This document shows, one piece after another, positions 1 through 7,211 of a DNA stretch of 13,704 bases; position 1 is the first letter of the stretch, and each line of letters starts with the position of its first letter. A program made the translations under genes and the position numbers. Source of the DNA: Ruminococcaceae bacterium UBA6842 (GTDB lineage: Bacteria > Bacillota > Clostridia > Oscillospirales > Acutalibacteraceae); contig DKDS01000026.1 in NCBI GenBank assembly GCA_002451855.1, forward strand, positions 28,863 through 42,566. The letters are read 5' to 3'. The notes under the pieces were generated by a model that saw only the letters and a list, made by a program, of their open reading frames with translations, was not told the DNA's origin and did no database searches.

Positions 1-1028
1 TTTTCTATAAAATCCGGAATTTCTCCGCCGTCAGGCGCTGTTTTAAGCGCAAAATCAATATTATCGCGGCAGGTATAAAGTCTTTCAAGCGAATTCTGAG
101 CCTGCGTTATAACATCAAGCGAATAGTTGATGGGGCTTCTGTACTGGCACGCAACCATCATATAACGAATCGGCTCATACCCGTACTTTTCGGCAACATC
201 ACGGACGGTAAAGAAGTTATTAAGCGACTTTGACATCTTGTGGTTATCCACATTGATAAATCCGTTGTGCATCCAGTAGTGCGCGAAATCACAGCCGTTT
301 GCCGCCTCACTCTGCGCTATCTCGTTTTCGTGGTGCGGGAAAATAAGGTCAAGACCGCCGCAGTGTATGTCTATTGTTTTGCCGAGATAACGGCACGCCA
401 TTGCCGAGCATTCAATATGCCAGCCGGGTCTGCCGTTGCCCCACGGCGACTCCCAATAAGGCTCGCCCGGCTTTGCGCCCTTCCAAAGGCAGAAATCCAT
501 CGGGTCTTCCTTTATTTCGGCAACGCCGATTCTGGCGCCTGCCTCAAGGTCCTCAAGCGGCTGGTGGGAAAGCTTGCCGTAGCCCTCAAATTTTTTCGCG
601 CGGTAATAAACATCTCCGCCGGACTCGTAAGCGTATCCTTTTTCCATAAGTGCGGAAATAATATCCTGTATTTCCTTTATGTTCTCGGTGGCTCTCGGGT
701 GTACCGTAGCCTCTCTTACATTAAGGCCCTTGGCGTCCGTCCAGAATTCCTTTATATATCTTTCGGCAATTTCGGGAACGGTAAGACCCTCCTCGTTTGC
801 CTTTTTTATAAGCTTATCGTCAATATCGGTGAAATTCTGAACAAATGTCACCTTATAGCCCTGCCATTCAAGATAACGGCGGAGCACATCGAAAACGCAA
901 AGCGGTCTTGCGTTTCCTATATGGATATAGTTATAAACCGTAGGGCCGCAGGCGTAGATTTTAACCTCGCCCTCTTTTATCGGCTTAAACTCGTCTTTTT
1001 CTCTTGTAAGGGTGTTAAATATCTTCAT
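1..1028 (-). CDS. cysS: Cysteinyl-tRNA synthetase, 3' end cut by window edge
   Basis: This cytoplasmic class I aminoacyl-tRNA synthetase charges tRNA-Cys with cysteine, using ATP. About 342 N-terminal codons are present of a family length near 465, so the C-terminal anticodon-binding part lies off the left edge. Visible signatures are CGPTVY at residues 27-32, the HIGH-type motif HIGN at 36-39, WHIEC ending at C207, HHENE at 232-236 and KMSKS at 264-268. C27, C207, H232 and E236 match the zinc-binding set known in the family. The ATG at 1028 has a GGGAG ribosome site about 10 nt upstream, inside the end of the cysE-like gene, and the two genes overlap by 14 nt. Adjacent cysE and cysS are a common Firmicutes pairing linking cysteine synthesis to its use. 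Identification is very secure. Confidence 0.97.
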   Translation of the reverse strand, partial: MKIFNTLTREKDEFKPIKEGEVKIYACGPTVYNYIHIGNARPLCVFDVLRRYLEWQGYKVTFVQNFTDIDDKLIKKANEEGLTVPEIAERYIKEFWTDAKGLNVREATVHPRATENIKEIQDIISALMEKGYAYESGGDVYYRAKKFEGYGKLSHQPLEDLEAGARIGVAEIKEDPMDFCLWKGAKPGEPYWESPWGNGRPGWHIECSAMACRYLGKTIDIHCGGLDLIFPHHENEIAQSEAANGCDFAHYWMHNGFINVDNHKMSKSLNNFFTVRDVAEKYGYEPIRYMMVACQYRSPINYSLDVITQAQNSLERLYTCRDNIDFALKTAPDGGEIPDFIE

Positions 1029-1677
1029 CGTTTTCTTCTCCCTCTATTCCTCCGACTGCCTTTTCAAGCTCGTGTATCCGTTTTTCAAGACATTCCATTT
1101 TTTGCTTTACGGGGTCGGGGACATGAATTTGGTCAAGGCTTTGAGCACAGCCGACCTTTTTGCCGTCCTGACGGACGACTCTTGCCGGAACGCCGACTAC
1201 CGTACAGTTGGGCGGAACCTCCTCGAGCACAACGGCGCCTGCCGCTACCCGTGAATTATCGCCTATTTTAAACGGTCCCAAAACCTTTGCGCCCGCGCTT
1301 ATCATAACATTGTTGCCGACGGTCGGGTGGCGCTTACCGGTATCCTTGCCGGTACCGCCGAGTGTTACGCCTTGATAAATAAGCACATCGTCGCCTATCT
1401 CGGTGGTTTCGCCTATTACTATTCCTGTGCCGTGGTCGATAACCAAGCGTCTGCCTATTTTAGCGCCCGGATGAATTTCGATTCCTGTTTTTCTTACCGC
1501 ACGCTGTGAAACGAACCTTGCGAGAAACAAAAGTCCGTGCGTATAGTAAAAATGCGCTCTGCGGTACATTCTTATCGCTTTAACTCCGGGGTAAAGCAAT
1601 AAAACCTCTAAAAAGCTTCGAGCCGCAGGGTCTCTGTCCCTTACAGCCTGAACATCCTCTCTTATCCTGTCAAACAA
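1015..1677 (-). CDS. cysE: Serine O-acetyltransferase (CysE/EpsC type), TTG start
   Basis: The enzyme acetylates L-serine with acetyl-CoA to give O-acetylserine, the precursor for cysteine, in the cytoplasm. The 220-residue protein has a short helical N-terminal part (about 1-60) and a left-handed beta-helix of hexapeptide repeats (about 65-170). DHGTG at 81-85 carries the expected catalytic His82, and GKRHP at 114-118 holds the second conserved histidine (H117). GVPAR at 162-166 is also typical. The length fits the short Bacillus/Clostridia form rather than the longer E. coli enzyme. A hydrophilic C-terminal helix (about 190-208) could form a coiled coil. The start codon is TTG, chosen because AGGGGG lies 7 nt upstream and the next ATG (residue 37) would remove conserved N-terminal sequence. 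It sits 11 nt after pgsA and overlaps cysS by 14 nt. Confidence 0.93.
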   Translation of the reverse strand: MFDRIREDVQAVRDRDPAARSFLEVLLLYPGVKAIRMYRRAHFYYTHGLLFLARFVSQRAVRKTGIEIHPGAKIGRRLVIDHGTGIVIGETTEIGDDVLIYQGVTLGGTGKDTGKRHPTVGNNVMISAGAKVLGPFKIGDNSRVAAGAVVLEEVPPNCTVVGVPARVVRQDGKKVGCAQSLDQIHVPDPVKQKMECLEKRIHELEKAVGGIEGEENDEDI

Positions 1678-1684
1678 GAAAACG

Positions 1685-1690
1685 CCCCCT
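1685..1690 (-). promoter_or_regulatory. Ribosome-binding site fixing the TTG start of cysE
   Basis: The minus strand reads AGGGGG here, 7 nt before the TTG at 1677. The site overlaps the pgsA stop codon (1689-1691), so termination on pgsA would place ribosomes at the cysE start. It is the main support for a TTG initiator. Confidence 0.7.
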
Positions 1691-2270
1691 ATTTTGAAGG
1701 ATCTACATATTCTCTGCTGTCAAGCAGATAAATTATGCCCGATATAATACATAATACGGCGGAAACCCAGAAAAGTATACTTATTATAATTCCGCACACA
1801 AAGGCAAAGCTCTCGCCGCCTACCGAAAAATCGTCTATAAGCACATATGAGAACAGCGCAAATATAATACCTATCATCTGGCTTACCGTTTTGCATTTGC
1901 CCCACATATTTGCGGCGATTACCTTGCCGCCGCTTGAAACAACCACAAGACGGAGCGAGGAAATAAGAAATTCCCTAAAGAGCACGATAAACGCAATCCA
2001 TGTGACCTGCCAGCCTATTCCCATTTTTATAAATCCCAAAAACGCGGCGGTTGTAAGCATTTTATCCGCAAGCGGATCGAGAAACTTGCCGAAGTCGGTA
2101 ATCATATTGTACTTTCTTGCCATTTTTCCGTCTATCATATCCGTAAGTGAGGCGGCGACAAAAAGTATGAGAGCCACGGTATAGTGATACGGAAAATCTA
2201 TCATAAGAGCCGCCATAAAAAACGGGGTTGCGATTATTCTGCCTATTGTAAGCTTATTCGGTGTGTTCAT
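1689..2270 (-). CDS. pgsA: CDP-diacylglycerol--glycerol-3-phosphate 3-phosphatidyltransferase
   Basis: This integral membrane enzyme makes phosphatidylglycerophosphate from CDP-diacylglycerol and glycerol-3-phosphate, the committed step to phosphatidylglycerol. The 193-residue length is normal. The CDP-alcohol phosphotransferase signature is complete: D44, D47, G48, A51, R52, G61, D65 and D69, in DMIDGKMAR and GKFLDPLAD. Hydrophobic segments lie around residues 12-24, 28-43, 73-85, 90-112, 131-146 and 157-182. The ATG at 2270 overlaps the rimO stop as ATGA, so translation is probably coupled. The rimO-pgsA neighbourhood is common in Clostridia. A related CDP-alcohol transferase is possible in principle, but length and context favour PgsA. 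Confidence 0.93.
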   Translation of the reverse strand: MNTPNKLTIGRIIATPFFMAALMIDFPYHYTVALILFVAASLTDMIDGKMARKYNMITDFGKFLDPLADKMLTTAAFLGFIKMGIGWQVTWIAFIVLFREFLISSLRLVVVSSGGKVIAANMWGKCKTVSQMIGIIFALFSYVLIDDFSVGGESFAFVCGIIISILFWVSAVLCIISGIIYLLDSREYVDPSK

Positions 2271-3592
2271 TCTTCCAGCTCTCCCAACAAATCATAATCG
2301 AGTGTATCGTTTATTCTGACCTTTACAAAATCGCCTATTACGAGCTGACGGCCGGACATAAAGAATATTTTTCCGTCAACCTCGGGAGCGTCGGCAGGCG
2401 TTCTGCCGAAGTAACACTTTATGTAATCGTCCCAGCCCTCTATCAGTACCTCGGTAACTGTTCCGATTTTTTCCTTGTTCTTTTCAGCCGATATTGTAAG
2501 CTGCGACTCCATTATGTTTTCCATACGATCCTGTTTTATCTGCTCGTCTATCTGGTCGGGGAAAAGCGCCGCCGCGGTATCCTCCTCGGCGGAATAGGTA
2601 AAGCAGCCCAATCTGTCAAACCGCTTTTCCTTTACAAAACGGGCAAGCGAACAGAACTGTTCGTCGGTTTCCCCGGGAAAACCCGTTATAAGCGTAGTGC
2701 GGACGGTAACGCCCGGTACACGCTGTCTTATTTTATCTATAAGCGCGGAAAGGCTGCCGTAATCTCCCCTGCGGTTCATTCTTTTAAGTATCTCGCCGTC
2801 CACATGCTGAAGCGGTATATCAAAATACTTTACAAGCTTTTCTTCCCTTGCGACGGTATCAAGAAGCTCGTCCGTAATCCTGTCGGGATAGGTGTAAAGC
2901 GTTCTTATCCAGTGAAGCCCGTCGATTTTGCAAAGCTCGGTAAGCAGCTTTGGAAGCATCGGTTTTCCGTAAATATCCTCGCCGTATGCCGTGGTGTCCT
3001 GCGCTACAACGGTAAGCTCGCGAACACCGCCTCTTGCCAGCTTTTCGGCTTCCTTTACGCAGTCCTCAATAGTGCGGCTTCTCATTCTGCCCCTTATTTT
3101 GGGTATCGCGCAATAGGTACAGCAGTTATCGCATCCGTCCGCTACCTTTAAATAGGTGCTGAACGGATAACCGCCCAAAATTCTGTCTCCGTTTAACGAT
3201 AGGTCGGCTTTTTCGGCAAAAAAGTTTGTGCGGCTGCCGTTTATAGCCTCCGTTACTATTTTTGCAATATCCCCGTCCGCGCCGATACCCGCGCAGACAT
3301 CAACCTCGGGTATTTCCTCGGTAACATCGTCACGGTAACGCTCCGCAAGACAGCCCGTAACTATAAGCGCCTTGCATTTTCCTGTTTTTTTATACTGCGC
3401 GGCTTCAAGAATATTCTCTATCGCTTCTTTTTTTGCTTCCTCTATAAAACCGCAGGTATTTATAATTATAGCGTCCGCTTCCGCTTCGGGTACGCCTATC
3501 TGAAATCCGGCATTTTTAAGGGTTGCCAACATCATTTCGGCGTCAACCTGATTTTTGGGGCATCCGAGCGACACCATACTTACCTTGTACAT
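2267..3592 (-). CDS. rimO: Ribosomal protein uS12 (S12) methylthiotransferase
   Basis: RimO is a radical-SAM iron-sulfur enzyme that adds a methylthio group to a conserved aspartate of ribosomal protein S12. The 441-residue protein shows the N-terminal methylthiotransferase domain with cluster cysteines C11 (SLGCPKNQVDAE), C47 (INTCGF) and C81 (VTGCLAERY). The radical-SAM motif has C154, C158 and C161 in GCDNCCTYCAIPKIRG, and a TRAM domain forms roughly the last 65 residues. SLGCPKNQ and AIPKIRG favour RimO over the tRNA enzyme MiaB. The ATG at 3592 was chosen because GAGGA lies 11 nt upstream and family members start just before SLGCPKN. An in-frame upstream extension to 3646 would run back through the end of recX and is unlikely. 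A GTG two codons upstream of the ATG is an alternative. C157 adds an extra cysteine inside the motif. Confidence 0.95.
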   Translation of the reverse strand: MYKVSMVSLGCPKNQVDAEMMLATLKNAGFQIGVPEAEADAIIINTCGFIEEAKKEAIENILEAAQYKKTGKCKALIVTGCLAERYRDDVTEEIPEVDVCAGIGADGDIAKIVTEAINGSRTNFFAEKADLSLNGDRILGGYPFSTYLKVADGCDNCCTYCAIPKIRGRMRSRTIEDCVKEAEKLARGGVRELTVVAQDTTAYGEDIYGKPMLPKLLTELCKIDGLHWIRTLYTYPDRITDELLDTVAREEKLVKYFDIPLQHVDGEILKRMNRRGDYGSLSALIDKIRQRVPGVTVRTTLITGFPGETDEQFCSLARFVKEKRFDRLGCFTYSAEEDTAAALFPDQIDEQIKQDRMENIMESQLTISAEKNKEKIGTVTEVLIEGWDDYIKCYFGRTPADAPEVDGKIFFMSGRQLVIGDFVKVRINDTLDYDLLGELEE

Positions 3593-3599
3593 ATTCACA

Positions 3600-4223
3600 C
3601 TATTCCTCGCTGTATTCAAGCTCTTCGCTGTATTTTTTAAGCACATCTCTTACCGCGCCGAAGGAAAAGCCTTTTCTTATCAGTGCGGCATAGACCTTTT
3701 CGGGTCCGTTTTCCGTTTCAAGCTTCCGTGCGTATTTCTTTTCGATTACCGCGCGTATCTGCGCTTCCTCGTCGGTTTCAAGCCTTGCCACCGTTTCTTT
3801 CGCAAGCGCCGTCGGCACGCCCTTTTCAATAAGCTTTCCGACAGTCTGCCTTGCGGATATATCCGCGTCCGCACATCTTTGCGCAAAATTCTCGGCAAAC
3901 CTGCGGTCGTCTATAAGACCTACCTCAACAAACCTTGCGATTACCGCCGCCGAGGCTTTTTTGTCAAACCCTGCCTCGGTAAGCTTTTTATACATAGTCC
4001 TTTCGGTGCGGTCGGCACGGTCAAGATACCACAGCGCCCTTGACTTGGCGCGGCGGTATTCCGATTCGTACCTGTATTCCGCCAGCTTTTCTTCTGTAAT
4101 GTCGGTTTGCGGCTTTATACAAAAATCGTCGCAAACCTCATTGTCAAGCAGAACCTCGCCGCCGTCCTCAAATGTTATTAGAGTAAGGTGCTTTTTCTGC
4201 CTTTTTACGGACGATACCCTCAT
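3600..4223 (-). CDS. recX: Recombination regulator RecX
   Basis: RecX is a small helical protein that binds RecA filaments in the cytoplasm and modulates their activity. The 207-residue, strongly charged sequence has the family's tandem three-helix repeats from about residue 55 to the end. The most recognisable motif is VGLIDDRRFA at 101-110, and a later repeat contains ALIRKGF at 180-186. The N-terminal 45 residues look like the small beta-rich extension seen in longer Firmicutes RecX proteins. The ATG shares one base with the recA TGA stop (TGATG). No good ribosome site precedes it, so expression probably depends on ribosomes finishing recA, which would keep RecX in proportion to its partner. 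Placement directly after recA supports the call. Confidence 0.92.
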   Translation of the reverse strand: MRVSSVKRQKKHLTLITFEDGGEVLLDNEVCDDFCIKPQTDITEEKLAEYRYESEYRRAKSRALWYLDRADRTERTMYKKLTEAGFDKKASAAVIARFVEVGLIDDRRFAENFAQRCADADISARQTVGKLIEKGVPTALAKETVARLETDEEAQIRAVIEKKYARKLETENGPEKVYAALIRKGFSFGAVRDVLKKYSEELEYSEE

Positions 4224-5374
4224 CAGTCGTCAACCGCTATGTCTATATCGACCTTTTTGTGCGGTCTGATATTCTCGGGAGAGGTAGTCTCAATAACCGG
4301 TCCGTCATCCTGCTGTTCGGAAGCGGCGCCCGTAACCTCGCTGCCCGTCTTAACGGCGGCAAATATCTTATCCTCAATTTCCTGCGCTAATTCGGCATTG
4401 TCCGAGAACAGCTTTTTAACGGTATCTCTGCCCTGTCCCAAACGGGTCTCGCCGTAGTAGAACCATGCGCCCGATTTTTTAAGCACTCCGGTCTCTACGC
4501 CCACATCCACAAGCTCGCCCACATGGGAAATACCAGTGCCGTACATAATATCAAACTCTGCGGTCTTAAACGGCGGAGCCACCTTATTCTTTACTATTTT
4601 TACCTTTGTACGGTTGCCTATAACCTCGGCGCCGTCCTTCAGCTGCTCGCCCTTGCGGACCTCAATACGCACGCTTGAATAAAACTTAAGTGCCCTGCCG
4701 CCCGTGGTAACCTCGGGGTTTCCGTAAACAACGCCTATCTTTTCACGCAGCTGATTTATAAATATCGCCGCGCAGTCTGTCTTTGAAAGCGCACCAGTAA
4801 GCTTACGAAGCGCCTGAGACATAAGACGGGCAAGCTGACCCACATGGGAGTCGCCCATCTCGCCCTCGATTTCCGCCTTTGTTACAAGCGCCGCAACCGA
4901 GTCGATAACTATAATGTCAATAGCGCCCGAACGAACCAGAGCCTCGGCGATTTCGAGCGCCTGTTCTCCTGAATCAGGTTGGGAAACAAGCAGGCTGTCA
5001 ATGTCAACACCAAGCTGTTTTGCGTAAACAGGGTCAAGCGCGTGCTCTACATCTATAAACGCCGCGGCGCCGCCTGCCTTTTGCGCCTCGGCAACACAGT
5101 GGAGCGCAACCGTGGTTTTACCCGAGGATTCGGGACCGTAAATCTCAACTATTCTTCCCTTAGGTATACCGCCTATACCGAGCGCTAAGTCAAGCGTCAG
5201 AGAACCCGTATGGATAGCGCCCACATTCATGGCGACATTTTCGCCGAGTCTCATAACAGCGCCCTTGCCGAACTGCTTTTCTATCTGCTCCATCGCAGTT
5301 CTGAGGGCTTTTTCCTTGCCCTCTGTTTCCGTAACCTTTACAGGTGTTTTCAAACCGTTATTTTTCTGAGCCAT
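4223..5374 (-). CDS. recA: Recombinase RecA
   Basis: RecA polymerises on single-stranded DNA with ATP, drives homologous strand exchange and stimulates LexA self-cleavage. The 383-residue sequence is full length. It has Walker A GPESSGKT at 80-87, Walker B IIVID at 154-158, the L1 region around 168-180, INQLREKIGV at 206-215 and the L2 segment NPEVTTGG at 219-226. The C-terminal tail (about 345-383) is acidic and low in conservation, as usual. The N-terminus is around 10 residues longer than in short RecA proteins. The ATG at 5374 has GGAGGG 6-7 nt upstream. It follows prmC by only 14 nt. I found no GAAC-N4-GTTC type LexA box in that gap or nearby, so SOS control, if present, must act elsewhere. 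Confidence 0.98.
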   Translation of the reverse strand: MAQKNNGLKTPVKVTETEGKEKALRTAMEQIEKQFGKGAVMRLGENVAMNVGAIHTGSLTLDLALGIGGIPKGRIVEIYGPESSGKTTVALHCVAEAQKAGGAAAFIDVEHALDPVYAKQLGVDIDSLLVSQPDSGEQALEIAEALVRSGAIDIIVIDSVAALVTKAEIEGEMGDSHVGQLARLMSQALRKLTGALSKTDCAAIFINQLREKIGVVYGNPEVTTGGRALKFYSSVRIEVRKGEQLKDGAEVIGNRTKVKIVKNKVAPPFKTAEFDIMYGTGISHVGELVDVGVETGVLKKSGAWFYYGETRLGQGRDTVKKLFSDNAELAQEIEDKIFAAVKTGSEVTGAASEQQDDGPVIETTSPENIRPHKKVDIDIAVDD

Positions 5375-5388
5375 ATTTGTCCCTCCGT

Positions 5389-6231
5389 TTATTCTTTAAA
5401 GCCGTAAACCGCACGGTCCACTCCGTTTAAATCCTTTTTTATATCCGTTTTTTTAAAGCCTGCGCCGTCAAGCAGTTCTTTCACCGCCTGCGCCTTGCCT
5501 ATGCCGACCTCGAACGCCAGCATACCGTCCTTTTTAATACTGTTACTGTAATTATTTATGATTGCACGGTAAAAATCAAGTCCGTCTCCCGGGCTTAAAA
5601 GCGCCGTTTCGGGTTCGTACCTTGTTTCGGGGGAAATAATGCTCATTTCCTCCTCATTAATGTACGGAGGATTGCTTACAATAAGGTCAAAGCTTTTATC
5701 GCTTAAATCTCCGCGGAGTACATCTCCCGTTACAAGCCTTGTGTTACAGGCTCCGTGTCTTTCCCTGTTCCTTTCGGCATACCGTGCCGCCTCCGGAAAT
5801 TTTTCAAGCATGGTAACAAAGGAAGAAGGCACTTCCTTTGCTATTGTTATTCCTATACAGCCGCTCCCCGTACAAAGGTCAAGCGCCTCGGGCTTTTCCT
5901 TATCCTTTAATACTCTGATACATTCTTCGGCAAGAATTTCCGTGTCCGCCCTCGGCACAAGCACACCGGGACCCACATAATAATCCCTGCCGTAAAACGT
6001 CCATTCGCCGAAAATATACTGAAGCGGATAACGAAGCTCCCTTTGCTTTATTATTGCGGTAAGGTTATTGCTTTGAAATTCCGTAAGGCTGTTTGTATAA
6101 TTCATAAGTATTTCGGAATTTGAAAAGCCGGTTATATGCTTTATTATCTGCTTTGCCTCGAATACATAATCCTCTATTCCGGCATCTTCAAGCGCCTTTT
6201 TTGTGCTGTTGTACGCTTCAAAAATGTTCAT
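5389..6231 (-). CDS. prmC: Release factor glutamine methyltransferase
   Basis: PrmC uses S-adenosylmethionine to N5-methylate the glutamine of the GGQ motif in release factors RF1 and RF2, improving termination. The 280-residue protein has the N-terminal helical domain (about 1-75, with PLQYIFGEW at 69-77), VPRADTE at 92-98, the SAM-binding LDLCTGSGCIGI at 117-128 and the diagnostic NPPY substrate motif at 187-190. DLNGVDRAV at 267-275 closes the catalytic domain. The ATG overlaps the yqhQ stop as ATGA. A GAGGA lies almost against the start, closer than ideal, so coupled re-initiation probably matters. In many Clostridia prfA follows this gene; here recA does instead. Confidence 0.95.
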   Translation of the reverse strand: MNIFEAYNSTKKALEDAGIEDYVFEAKQIIKHITGFSNSEILMNYTNSLTEFQSNNLTAIIKQRELRYPLQYIFGEWTFYGRDYYVGPGVLVPRADTEILAEECIRVLKDKEKPEALDLCTGSGCIGITIAKEVPSSFVTMLEKFPEAARYAERNRERHGACNTRLVTGDVLRGDLSDKSFDLIVSNPPYINEEEMSIISPETRYEPETALLSPGDGLDFYRAIINNYSNSIKKDGMLAFEVGIGKAQAVKELLDGAGFKKTDIKKDLNGVDRAVYGFKE

Positions 6232-7211
6232 TCCTCAGCGCCGTCCGTTTCCCCGTCCCGTTCGTCCACACTGCGGTCAACATCGGGTACTGCCGGCTCG
6301 CACGCCTTAAGTGCCGCAATAGCGACCTCAATCATATCGTCCTCAGGCTCCTTTGTGGTTATTCTTTGAAGCCAAAGTCCCGGTGCGGAAACGATTTTTG
6401 TGAACAGGTTATCATATCTTCCGCAAACACGCAAAAGCTCATAGCCCGCCCCGCAAACTATCGGAATAAGCAGTATTTTTATTATTACCCAAAGCCACGC
6501 CACATTGTAGACGCTTGGGAATATAAGCTGTATTATCGTGGAAAAAATAACGCTTATAAGTATCATAAGTATCATAAACGAGGTTCCGCACCTCGGGTGA
6601 AAGCGGCGTTGCTTCCTTACATTTTCGACCGTGAGCTTAAGACCCTTTTCGTAGCAGAAAATAGTTTTATGCTCCGCCCCGTGGTACATAAACACACGCT
6701 TGATGTCCTGCATCAGCGAAACCGCCCAGACATATATAACAAATATCGTAAGCTTTAAAAGCTGTTCAATGCTTGACCGCACGACGGGAGTAAAATCCGT
6801 TTTGAACAAAAGGCGAAGCCCCGACACCGCAAGCCTCGGCAAAAGCATAAACAAAACAACCGCCAAAGCAACGCCCAGTACCGTTCCTATAATCATAACC
6901 GTATTAAGCAGTGCGCTGCCGTTCTTTTTTTCTTCGGCTTTCTTTTCTTCCTCAAGGTCGGCAAAGCCGGATTTTTCAGCCGACAGCATCATAGCCTTGT
7001 AGCCTTGAACCATAGATTCGATAAATCCCGTTATTCCCCTTAAAACAGGAAGCCTTAAAAGCTTAAAGCGTTCCTTTATATCCTTGCCGTGAAGATAGGA
7101 AATATCTATTGTTTTGTCCGGACACCTTACAGCAAGAGCGGTCTTTTCCGGACTTTTCATCATAATTCCCTCTATAAGTGCCTGACCGCCGATTGAAGTA
7201 TATTTAGCCAT
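6228..7211 (-). CDS. yqhQ: DUF1385 membrane protein, YqhQ family
   Basis: This 327-residue membrane protein belongs to the widespread YqhQ/DUF1385 family, whose biochemical role I cannot state from sequence. Family motifs are GGQALIEGIMM at 8-18, YHGAEHKTIFCYE at 176-188, HPRCGTSF at 205-212, GYELLR at 256-261 and LWLQRITTKEP at 279-289. Hydrophobic segments lie near 104-126, 150-168, 211-232 and 239-256. The conserved H177, H181, H205 and C208 make metal binding plausible, which is inference. The last 25 residues are acidic and probably disordered. The start at 7211 is chosen because GGAG lies 6 nt upstream and the family begins just before GGQA; a longer in-frame form to 7247 is less likely. 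It overlaps the kinase gene by 8 nt and couples to prmC by ATGA. Confidence 0.9.
   Translation of the reverse strand: MAKYTSIGGQALIEGIMMKSPEKTALAVRCPDKTIDISYLHGKDIKERFKLLRLPVLRGITGFIESMVQGYKAMMLSAEKSGFADLEEEKKAEEKKNGSALLNTVMIIGTVLGVALAVVLFMLLPRLAVSGLRLLFKTDFTPVVRSSIEQLLKLTIFVIYVWAVSLMQDIKRVFMYHGAEHKTIFCYEKGLKLTVENVRKQRRFHPRCGTSFMILMILISVIFSTIIQLIFPSVYNVAWLWVIIKILLIPIVCGAGYELLRVCGRYDNLFTKIVSAPGLWLQRITTKEPEDDMIEVAIAALKACEPAVPDVDRSVDERDGETDGAEE

Noticed and set aside
240..1271. A 343-codon plus-strand open frame over the cysS/cysE junction.
   Set aside because: Its translation is Cys/Arg-rich with no recognisable domain, and it lies antisense to two clearly identified genes on the minus strand.
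2261..3151. A 296-codon plus-strand open frame opposite rimO.
   Set aside because: Shadow of rimO, whose cluster-cysteine and radical-SAM motifs are all on the minus strand; no ribosome site or domain supports the plus frame.
5389..5480. A possible internal promoter before recA (TGGACC with AT-rich DNA downstream).
   Set aside because: The -10 match at correct spacing is poor and the stretch lies in the conserved C-terminal coding region of prmC; not strong enough to report.
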